Shown piece by piece: positions 1-5,097 of a DNA stretch of 5,148 nt. The stretch comes from Pseudomonadota bacterium (lineage in GTDB: Bacteria > Pseudomonadota > Alphaproteobacteria > Rhizobiales > Rhizobiaceae). The position numbers and the translations under genes were made by a program. Positions within the stretch are counted from its first letter, which is position 1. Every line of letters begins with the position of its first letter. Location: contig JAEZXF010000436.1 of assembly GCA_023419995.1 (NCBI GenBank), positions 1 to 5,148 of the forward strand, given 5' to 3'. The notes below the pieces were generated by a model that was not told the DNA's origin, did no database searches, and worked only from the letters and a program-made list of their open reading frames with translations.

Positions 1-7
1 CTATATA

Positions 8-41
8 GGCGCGCCGGGCGAAAATACATCGCCCGCGCGCC
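8..41 (-). terminator. GC-rich hairpin just after the cysteine desulfurase stop (weak terminator candidate)
   Basis: Positions 15-20 (CGGGCG) pair with 30-35 (CGCCCG), and 8-13 pair with 36-41, leaving one bulged base at 14 and a 9-base AT-rich loop (21-29). On the minus strand the hairpin begins three bases after the TGA (47-45). What follows is TATATAG, not a clear T run, so it may be an attenuating or mRNA-protecting hairpin between cotranscribed genes rather than a true terminator. Bases 1-8 (CTATATAG) form a perfect palindrome. Confidence 0.35.
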
Positions 42-44
42 GGG

Positions 45-1211
45 TCAGGCCGCTTTCTCCCGCGCGGCCCTTCGTTCCATGATGCCGGCGAGCGCGGCGC
101 GAAACGCCTCGAGCTCGGACTCGCCCGTCTCCCGGCCGATCGACACGCGCAGCGCGCCCTGGTCGCCCCCAATGGCGCCCATCGCCTTCAGCACGTGGCT
201 GGCGCCGACCTTGCCCGACGAGCAGGCCGATCCCGCCGACAGCGACACCCCGGCAAGGTCGAAGGCGATCTGCGCCGTCTCGGCCTTCACGCCCGGCACG
301 GCGAAGAACAGCGTGTTGGCGAGCCGTTCGGCCGCGCGCCCGAAGACGACGGCATCGGGCGCAAGTTCCAGCACCGCCGCCTCGAAACGGTCGCGCAGGG
401 CGCGCACCTCGTCCATGCCGCCGAGCCCGCCGAGCGCGAGCCGCGCCGCCGCGCCGAAGCCGGCGGTGGGGGCGCCGTTCTCGGTGCCGGCGCGATGGCC
501 CTTCTCCTGCCCGCCGCCGCGCACCAGCGGGACCGGCATCATCAGGTCGGAAACGCCGACGATGGCGCCCGCGCCTTTCGGCCCGCCGATCTTGTGCGAC
601 GACAGGATCAGGAAATCGCCGTAGCCGCCTGAAATATCGATGGAAACGCGTCCGGCAGCCTGTACGGCATCGACCACCAGGACCGCGCCATGCGCCTTCG
701 CCAGCCGGGCGATCTCCCGCACGGGCTGGATCACGCCCGTCTCGTTGTTGGCGGCATGGACGGCGACGAGCGCCAGCCCCTCGCCCCGGTCGTGGCCGGC
801 GAGGACCGCTTCCAGCGCCGCCAGGTCAACGATGCCGTTGCCGTCGACGCCGATCGTGTCGACCGCGCCGGGCGCAAATCGGCCTCCGCCGAGAATGCAA
901 GGATGGTCGGCCGCCGACACCACGAGCCGCGCCATGCGCACCGGCGAGCGGCCGAGCGTCCATTCCGGCGACAAAAGCATCGTCGCCGCCTCGGTCGCAC
1001 CGGAGGTGAAGATCACATGCTCGGCGCGGCTGCCGACCAGTGCGGCGACGTCGCGGCGCGCCTGCTCGACCAGCCGCCTCGCCTCCCTTCCGTCGGCATG
1101 CACCGACGAGGGATTGGCATCGACGTCGAGCGCGGCCAGCATCGCCGCCCGCGCCTCGGCCAGCAGCGGGGCGCTGGCATTGTGGTCGATATAGGCACGC
1201 TTGCCTGCCAT
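45..1211 (-). CDS. Cysteine desulfurase, group I NifS/IscS type (PLP-dependent)
   Basis: Removes sulfur from L-cysteine as an enzyme-bound persulfide, giving alanine, and supplies it for Fe-S assembly or other thiolation in the cytoplasm. The 388-aa product has the family landmarks in order: an N-terminal HNASAP (10-15), TSGATEA (69-75), a PLP-stacking His103 (in ADHPC), NNETG (154-158), DAVQ with Asp181 and Gln184, the Schiff-base lysine Lys207 in SSHK, RAGTEN (240-245), and the catalytic Cys330 in SAGSACSSGK. Length is normal (IscS is about 400 aa). I chose the ATG at 1211 because homology begins right after it (AGKRAYIDHN). The frame stays open up to an ATG at 1364, but those 51 extra residues look unlike the family, and a possible promoter lies over that region. 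A purine-rich AAAGGATGAAAG stretch precedes the start, so the ribosome site is only moderate. In rhizobial genomes such a gene often precedes sufB; that gene would lie left of this window (inference). The symbol is left blank because nifS, iscS and sufS cannot be separated safely here. Confidence 0.93.
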   Translation of the reverse strand: MAGKRAYIDHNASAPLLAEARAAMLAALDVDANPSSVHADGREARRLVEQARRDVAALVGSRAEHVIFTSGATEAATMLLSPEWTLGRSPVRMARLVVSAADHPCILGGGRFAPGAVDTIGVDGNGIVDLAALEAVLAGHDRGEGLALVAVHAANNETGVIQPVREIARLAKAHGAVLVVDAVQAAGRVSIDISGGYGDFLILSSHKIGGPKGAGAIVGVSDLMMPVPLVRGGGQEKGHRAGTENGAPTAGFGAAARLALGGLGGMDEVRALRDRFEAAVLELAPDAVVFGRAAERLANTLFFAVPGVKAETAQIAFDLAGVSLSAGSACSSGKVGASHVLKAMGAIGGDQGALRVSIGRETGESELEAFRAALAGIMERRAAREKAA

Positions 1212-1262
1212 GGCCGCGATTCTTTCATCCTTTCGCGCCCAGTGCGGGTGGACCGCGTTTTT

Positions 1263-1278
1263 CCTTGAAATTGCAAGG
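1263..1278. promoter_or_regulatory. 16-bp near-palindrome, operator candidate
   Basis: CCTTGAAATTGCAAGG is a perfect dyad except for one mismatched pair (1268/1273). It covers the putative plus-strand -35 box and lies in the leader of the minus-strand desulfurase gene, so one bound regulator could affect both. It does not look like the rhizobial iron box (IRO) that I know, and I cannot assign a regulator. Confidence 0.35.
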
Positions 1279-1293
1279 TCAGCCGTCCTATCT
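1264..1293 (+). promoter_or_regulatory. Putative promoter for the hydrolase-GNAT pair
   Basis: CTTGAA (1264-1269) and CTATCT (1288-1293), 18 bases apart, each match five of six bases of the rhizobial consensus CTTGAC/CTATAT. A start near 1300 would give a leader of about 150 nt before the ATG at 1451. The -35 element lies inside a near-palindrome (1263-1278). The -10 element touches the right arm of a longer inverted repeat (1240-1303). This is a motif match only. Confidence 0.35.
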
Positions 1294-1351
1294 ACCCGCA
1301 CTGCAAACGGGCTGGCTACAGGCTTGCCCATTTTGAACAATTCTAAACTGG

Positions 1352-1381
1352 CTTCTACGGGCATGGTCCAGCCCCGTCAAG
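1352..1381 (-). promoter_or_regulatory. Putative sigma-70-type promoter for the cysteine desulfurase
   Basis: Read on the minus strand, CTTGACG (1381-1375) contains the alphaproteobacterial -35 core CTTGAC. TTGACG is followed after 17 bases by TAGAAG (1357-1352), which matches four of six bases of TATAAT. A start of transcription near 1345 would leave a leader of about 130 nt before the ATG at 1211 and would rule out translation from the ATG at 1364. This is a motif match only. Confidence 0.35.
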
Positions 1382-1404
1382 TCCAGCGGGCGCTCCGCCC
1401 GGAC
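1381..1404 (+). other. Stable hairpin in the hydrolase leader
   Basis: GGGCG (1388-1392) pairs with CGCCC (1396-1400) around a CTC loop, and GTCC (1381-1384) pairs with GGAC (1401-1404) across a three-base bulge. It ends 46 bases before the hydrolase ATG. There is no following T run, so it is not an obvious terminator. It also covers the -35 region of the proposed minus-strand promoter. Confidence 0.4.
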
Positions 1405-1450
1405 AGAACAGACAGCCGAGGTCGGCGGAACCGCGTGAATTGGAGTTAGC

Positions 1451-2125
1451 ATGCCCGAGGTGATTTTCGCAGGGCCGGCAGGCCGTCTCGAAGGCCGCTA
1501 CCAGCCTTCCAGCCAGAAGAACGCCCCGATCGCGATCGTGCTGCACCCGCACCCGCAGTTCGGCGGGACGATGAACAACAAGATCGTCTACGACCTGTTC
1601 TACATGTTTCAGAAGCGCGACTTCACCACGCTGCGCTTCAATTTCCGCGGCATCGGCCGCAGCCAGGGCGAGTTCGACCACGGCACGGGCGAGCTGTCAG
1701 ACGCCGCCGCCGCGCTCGACTGGGTGCAGTCGCTGCATCCCGATTCCAAGAGCTGCTGGGTGGCCGGCTATTCCTTCGGCGCGTGGATCGGCATGCAGCT
1801 CCTGATGCGCAGGCCGGAGATCGAGGGCTTCATCTCGGTCGCGCCGCAGCCCAACATCTACGACTTCTCGTTCCTCGCCCCCTGCCCGTCCTCGGGGCTC
1901 ATCATCCATGGCGACGCCGACAAGGTCGCGCCGGCCAAGGACGTGCAGACGCTGGTGGACAAGCTGCACACCCAGAAGGGCATCACCATCACCCAGAAGA
2001 CGATGCCCGGCGCCAACCACTTCTTCTCCAACGAGGCCGACCTCCTGATCGAGGAGTGCGCCGACTATCTCGACCGCAGGCTGGCCGGCGAGCTCGCCGA
2101 CCCGCGCCCGAAGCGCCTGCGGTAA
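1451..2125 (+). CDS. Small alpha/beta hydrolase, COG2945-type
   Basis: A cytoplasmic serine hydrolase of 224 aa with no signal peptide or membrane segment; the substrate is unknown. The alpha/beta hydrolase landmarks are in order: an oxyanion-side HPHPQFGG (32-39), RFNFRGIGRSQG (62-73), the nucleophile elbow GYSFG with Ser108, HGDADKV with the likely acid Asp157 (Asp155 is the alternative), and the catalytic His190 in GANHFF. HPHP followed by RFNFRG and GYSFG is typical of COG2945 predicted hydrolases, which run to about 210-230 aa. The ATG at 1451 is preceded by GGAG (1442-1445) with a five-base gap. The gene is divergent from the cysteine desulfurase and is followed 13 bp later by a GNAT gene, probably in one transcript. 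From memory, hydrolases of this type often sit beside suf-type cysteine desulfurases in alphaproteobacteria. That suggests a link but does not give a function. Confidence 0.88.
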   Translation: MPEVIFAGPAGRLEGRYQPSSQKNAPIAIVLHPHPQFGGTMNNKIVYDLFYMFQKRDFTTLRFNFRGIGRSQGEFDHGTGELSDAAAALDWVQSLHPDSKSCWVAGYSFGAWIGMQLLMRRPEIEGFISVAPQPNIYDFSFLAPCPSSGLIIHGDADKVAPAKDVQTLVDKLHTQKGITITQKTMPGANHFFSNEADLLIEECADYLDRRLAGELADPRPKRLR

Positions 2126-2131
2126 GGGAGG
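2126..2131 (+). promoter_or_regulatory. Ribosome binding site that sets the GTG start of the GNAT gene
   Basis: GGGAGG directly follows the hydrolase stop codon and is seven bases from the GTG at 2139. It is the strongest such site near this start and supports the non-ATG choice. Confidence 0.75.
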
Positions 2132-2138
2132 CGGGATC

Positions 2139-2585
2139 GTGGAACTGCTGCGCTTCCGGCGTTTCCACGAGACGGACCTTCCGGCCTACGCGGCCTGGTT
2201 CGAGGACGAGGAGATTGCCCGCCGCGCGCCGTTCCCCGACGAGGAATGGCTGGCCGACTCGACCGCCGGCGAGGGCGTGGTGGCCGAGGTCGCCTCGCTC
2301 GACGCCGAGGGCACGCCCGTCGCCGTTCTCCGCTACGAGGAGGAAGGCGACGGCGGCATCACGATCTTCGTCGTGGTCGCCCCGGCGCAGCGCCGCAAGG
2401 GCATCGGCCAGCGGGTGCTGACCGCCTTCGCCGAGCGCGCGGCCGACCGCTTCTCGCATATCGACATCTATGTCGCGCGCGACAACGAGGCCGCGCTGGC
2501 GCTGGCGCGGCGGTGCGGCTTCCGCCTTATCGCCGGGCCGGACGACGAGGGGTTCGTCCCCTACCGGCTCACCCTCACGGCCTGA
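2139..2585 (+). CDS. GNAT family N-acetyltransferase
   Basis: Predicted acetyl-CoA-dependent N-acyltransferase of 148 aa, a usual length for a single GNAT domain; the acceptor is unknown. The N-terminal strand and helix ([18 protein letters not shown], 4-21) are typical. The beta4/motif A region is [18 protein letters not shown] (77-94), with the pyrophosphate-binding Q-R-R-K-G-I-G at 84-90. Motif B is [18 protein letters not shown] (113-130), with Asn116 and the usual CGF. The start is a GTG: GGGAGG (2126-2131) lies seven bases upstream, directly after the hydrolase stop TAA (2123-2125), and no in-frame ATG fits as well. The 13-bp gap to the hydrolase implies co-transcription. The last 11 bp overlap the end of anmK on the other strand. 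Family assignment is firm; a specific substrate such as a ribosomal protein, antibiotic or amino acid cannot be read from the sequence. Confidence 0.9.
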   Translation: MELLRFRRFHETDLPAYAAWFEDEEIARRAPFPDEEWLADSTAGEGVVAEVASLDAEGTPVAVLRYEEEGDGGITIFVVVAPAQRRKGIGQRVLTAFAERAADRFSHIDIYVARDNEAALALARRCGFRLIAGPDDEGFVPYRLTLTA

Positions 2586-3684
2586 CGAGGACGCCGCCGG
2601 TCACCGGCCGGCTGCAGCCCGTGGTCGTCGGGAAGGTCAGCGGCAGCCCCTTCAGCGCGCGCACCGCCAGATAGGCCCAGGCCTCGGCCTCCATCGCGTC
2701 GCCGTCGAAGCCGGCGTCCTCGGCCGCGATCACCTCGACGTTGCCCGCGCCTCGGCGCAGGTCCGCCATGATGTGCGGGTTCTTCCTGCCGCCGCCGCAG
2801 GCGATCCACAGGAGCGGCGGCTCCGGCATGTGCGCCCGCGCCTTCAGGATCGCCTCGGCGCTCACCGCCGCCAGCGTGCGCGCGCCGTCGGCAAGCGACA
2901 GGCCGTCGGCGAGGTCCGTCGTGAAGTCGCTCCGGTCGAGCGATTTCGGCGCCGGCTCGTCGAAGAACGACGCCTCGAGATAGCGCGCGACCACATCCTG
3001 CGCCGTCTCCCCGCCGCCGGCGATCCTGCCGTCCTCGTCGAAGGCCAGCCCGCTTCCGGCCGCAACCCACTGGTCGATCAGCGCATTGCCCGGGCCGCTG
3101 TCGAACGCGATCGGCGCGCCTTCTGCCGGCACGAAGGTGACGTTGGAGATGCCGCCGATGTTGACGAAGCAGACGGGAAAGCGGCGCAGGCCCTGCGGCA
3201 GCGAGGCGGCGAGCGCGGCGTGGTAGACCGGCACCAGCGGCGCGCCCTGCCCGCCATGCTCCATGTCGTTGGCGCGCATGTCGAAGACCACCGGCACGCC
3301 CGTCTCGCGCGCCAGCAGCGCCCCGTCGCCGAGCTGCACCGTCAGCCCCTCGTCGGGCCGGTGGAGCACGGTCTGGCCGTGAAACCCGATCACCTGCGGC
3401 GCGACGGAGGGATGCGCCGCCAGGAACCGCGTCACCGCCTCGGCATGGCGCAGCGTGAGGTCCCGTTCGAGCCCCGCGAGGTCGCCCGGCCTGTCCTGCC
3501 GCCCCGTCAGCGTCCGGGCGTCGTCCAGCCCCGCCTCGATGCGGGCGCGGAAGGCGTCGTCATAGGGAAAGAACCCGCCGGGCCCGCGCCGCACCATGGC
3601 CTCGCCGTCGGTGTCGAGGAGCGCGACGTCGATGCCGTCCATCGAGGTGCCGCTCATCAGGCCGATCGCCACGGTCGCCGCCAT
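2575..3684 (-). CDS. anmK: Anhydro-N-acetylmuramic acid kinase
   Basis: Opens the 1,6-anhydro ring of anhydro-MurNAc with ATP to give MurNAc-6-phosphate, a cytoplasmic step in recycling of cell-wall sugars. The product is 369 aa, the usual AnmK length. Family motifs are in order: [15 protein letters not shown] (8-22, phosphate-binding), GFHGQT (100-105), QLGD (117-120), [18 protein letters not shown] (135-152), NIGGISN (175-181), FDSGPGN (194-200) and ACGGGRKN (295-302), with the [13 protein letters not shown] end typical of the family. The ATG at 3684 is preceded by AAGGGAG about six bases upstream, and homology starts at once ([12 protein letters not shown]), so longer forms reaching back to 3867 are rejected. 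The gene is divergent from tyrS. Its stop overlaps the GNAT end, leaving no room for a separate terminator. The next enzyme in the pathway, MurQ, is not in view. Confidence 0.97.
   Translation of the reverse strand: MAATVAIGLMSGTSMDGIDVALLDTDGEAMVRRGPGGFFPYDDAFRARIEAGLDDARTLTGRQDRPGDLAGLERDLTLRHAEAVTRFLAAHPSVAPQVIGFHGQTVLHRPDEGLTVQLGDGALLARETGVPVVFDMRANDMEHGGQGAPLVPVYHAALAASLPQGLRRFPVCFVNIGGISNVTFVPAEGAPIAFDSGPGNALIDQWVAAGSGLAFDEDGRIAGGGETAQDVVARYLEASFFDEPAPKSLDRSDFTTDLADGLSLADGARTLAAVSAEAILKARAHMPEPPLLWIACGGGRKNPHIMADLRRGAGNVEVIAAEDAGFDGDAMEAEAWAYLAVRALKGLPLTFPTTTGCSRPVTGGVLVRP
2596..2608. other. Short GC hairpin just past the GNAT stop
   Basis: GCCGG (2596-2600) and CCGGC (2604-2608) pair around TCA, ten bases after the GNAT stop and inside the 3' coding end of anmK. 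There is no T run on either side, so it is a poor terminator. It is the only compact hairpin I saw near this convergent junction. Confidence 0.25.
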
Positions 3685-3716
3685 TCGTGTCTCCCTTGCG
3701 CCGACCCCCCGCACAA

Positions 3717-3758
3717 GCCATCCCCGTGCAGGCCGTCCCGTACAGGCCGTCCTTGTGA
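3717..3758. repeat. Imperfect 14-bp tandem repeat in the anmK-tyrS spacer
   Basis: Two adjacent 14-base units, CCGTGCAGGCCGTC (3724-3737) and CCGTACAGGCCGTC (3738-3751), differ at one base. More diverged flanking copies make the repeat about three units long (3717-3758). It is flanked by an inverted CACAAG (3712-3717) and CTTGTG (3752-3757); the latter is also the proposed tyrS -35 box. It could be a binding site for a regulator of both genes or simple replication slippage. Confidence 0.55.
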
Positions 3759-3780
3759 TTCCGGCCTTCATAATGCTAAA
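3752..3780 (+). promoter_or_regulatory. Weak candidate promoter for tyrS
   Basis: CTTGTG (3752-3757) and GCTAAA (3775-3780), or CTAAAC one base later, are 17-18 bases apart and lie about 35 bases before the tyrS ATG. The -35 matches CTTGAC at its first four bases, while the -10 is poor. The nearby AT-rich CATAATG (3769-3775) has no fitting -35. I saw no convincing T-box or other leader structure in the 130-bp spacer, and no clear anmK promoter. Confidence 0.25.
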
Positions 3781-3814
3781 CGCCCGCGCATCCATACGCA
3801 CGAAAGAACCGATC

Positions 3815-5068
3815 ATGTCCGCCTTCAAGTCCGACTTCCTGCGCACGCTTTCCGAGCGCGGCTTCATCCACCAGATCTCGGATGAGGCCGGCCTCGACGA
3901 CCTGCTCGCGAAGGAGACGGTGACGGCCTATATCGGCTTCGACCCGACGGCGCCCAGCCTGCATGCCGGCGGCCTCATCCAGATCATGATGCTGCACTGG
4001 CTGCAGAAGACCGGGCACCGGCCCATCGCGCTGATGGGCGGCGGCACCGGCATGGTCGGCGATCCCTCCTTCAAGGAGGAGGCGCGCCAGCTGATGACGC
4101 TGGAGACGATCGCCTCCAACATCGCCTCGATCAAGAGCGTGTTCTCCCGCTACCTCGCCTTCGGCGACGGGCCGAAGGAGGCGGTGATGGTCGACAACGG
4201 CGACTGGCTGCGCGGCCTCAACTACCTCGAGTTCCTGCGCGACGTCGGCCGCTACTTCTCGGTCAACCGGATGCTGTCCTTCGAGTCGGTCAAGATGCGG
4301 CTCGACCGCCAGCAGTCGCTGTCGTTCCTCGAATTCAACTACATGATCCTTCAGGCCTACGACTTCGTCGAGCTGAACCGCCGCTACGGCACCCGCCTGC
4401 AGATGGGCGGGTCGGACCAGTGGGGCAACATCGTCAACGGCATCGACCTCGGCCACCGGCTCGGCACGCCGCAGCTCTACGCGCTGACCACGCCGCTGCT
4501 CACCACCGCGTCGGGCGCCAAGATGGGCAAGTCGCTCACCGGCGCGGTCTGGCTCAACCCGGACATGCTGTCGGCCTACGATTTCTGGCAGTACTGGCGC
4601 AACACCGAGGACGCCGATGTCGGCCGCTTCCTCAAGCTCTACACCACGCTGCCGATGGCCGAGATCGCGAAGCTGGAAGCGCTGGGCGGGGCCGAGATCA
4701 ACGAGGCCAAGAAGGTGCTGGCTACAGAGGTGACGGCGATGCTGCACGGCCGCGCCGACGCCGAAGCCGCCGCCGAGACCGCGCGCAAGACCTTCGAGGA
4801 AGGCGCGCTGGCCGAGAGCCTGCCGACCGTCGAACTTCCCGCCGCCGAGATCGAGGCCGGTCTGGGCGTGCTCGCCCTCTTCGTCAAGGCCGGCCTCGCC
4901 GCGTCGAACGGCGAGGCCCGCCGCCACGTCCAGGGCGGCGCGGTGCGCGTCAACGACCAGCCCGTCTCCGACGACAAGCGCGTCGTCGGCACCGGCGACG
5001 TCACCGGCGAGGGCGTCATCAAGCTGTCGCTCGGCAAGAAGAAGCACGTGCTGGTGCGGCCGGTCTGA
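3815..5068 (+). CDS. tyrS: Tyrosyl-tRNA synthetase (class I)
   Basis: Charges tRNA-Tyr with tyrosine using ATP; essential and cytoplasmic. The 417-aa product has a full bacterial TyrRS layout. The Rossmann catalytic part holds [15 protein letters not shown] (39-53), in which the HIGH signature reads HAGG, then [11 protein letters not shown] (75-85), the tyrosine-pocket stretch YMILQAYDF (176-184), [10 protein letters not shown] (197-206) and the KMSKS-type loop KMGKS (236-240). An anticodon-binding helical region follows, and a C-terminal S4-type RNA-binding domain spans about 348-412 ([19 protein letters not shown], then GAVRVND). The ATG at 3815 matches the usual family start (MSAFKSDFL). 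Its ribosome site is weak (GAAAGAA upstream), and the frame is open back to 3596, but the upstream codons lie in the spacer and antisense to anmK. The gene is divergent from anmK and is followed by a palindromic intergenic repeat. Confidence 0.97.
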   Translation: MSAFKSDFLRTLSERGFIHQISDEAGLDDLLAKETVTAYIGFDPTAPSLHAGGLIQIMMLHWLQKTGHRPIALMGGGTGMVGDPSFKEEARQLMTLETIASNIASIKSVFSRYLAFGDGPKEAVMVDNGDWLRGLNYLEFLRDVGRYFSVNRMLSFESVKMRLDRQQSLSFLEFNYMILQAYDFVELNRRYGTRLQMGGSDQWGNIVNGIDLGHRLGTPQLYALTTPLLTTASGAKMGKSLTGAVWLNPDMLSAYDFWQYWRNTEDADVGRFLKLYTTLPMAEIAKLEALGGAEINEAKKVLATEVTAMLHGRADAEAAAETARKTFEEGALAESLPTVELPAAEIEAGLGVLALFVKAGLAASNGEARRHVQGGAVRVNDQPVSDDKRVVGTGDVTGEGVIKLSLGKKKHVLVRPV

Positions 5069-5097
5069 TCGTTCCTCTTAAGGGAAGCCTCATTCCG

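Larger units (their letters stand above)
1240..1303. repeat. Inverted repeat, 13-bp arms with a 38-bp spacer
   Basis: CAGTGCGGGTGGA (1240-1252) pairs with TCTACCCGCACTG (1291-1303). Twelve of 13 positions are Watson-Crick pairs and the other is G-T. The spacer holds the 16-bp near-palindrome and the plus-strand -35 box. In the minus-strand transcript the arms could form a long stem near the translation start of the desulfurase. Confidence 0.6.

Noticed and set aside
79..624. Plus-strand open frames opposite the cysteine desulfurase
   Set aside because: Ser/Ala/Arg/Pro-rich shadow translations with no recognisable domain; the minus-strand gene explains the region fully.
3596..3814. Longer tyrS start reaching into anmK
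   Set aside because: The extra 73 codons run antisense to anmK and through the tandem repeat; family homology starts at MSAFKSDFL.
3685..3867. Longer anmK start reaching into tyrS
   Set aside because: A good ribosome site (AAGGGAG) and the family N-terminus fix the start at 3684.
2470..3885. Long plus-strand open frame (about 471 codons) opposite anmK
   Set aside because: It lies antisense to a firmly identified anmK, its translation is Arg/Ala/Pro/His-rich with no family motif, and it is an expected by-product of GC-rich third codon positions.
4065..4079. Perfect Shine-Dalgarno core (AAGGAGG) inside tyrS, within a palindrome CCTCCTTCAAGGAGG
   Set aside because: It encodes the ordinary P-S-F-K-E-E stretch of TyrRS, and the next in-frame ATG is about 14 bases on, which is too far; an internal start would produce a meaningless fragment.
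3776..5047. Minus-strand open frame (about 423 codons) opposite tyrS
   Set aside because: Low-complexity antisense translation (many Ala, Val, Glu, Gly, Arg) against a complete TyrRS; no start context or motif.
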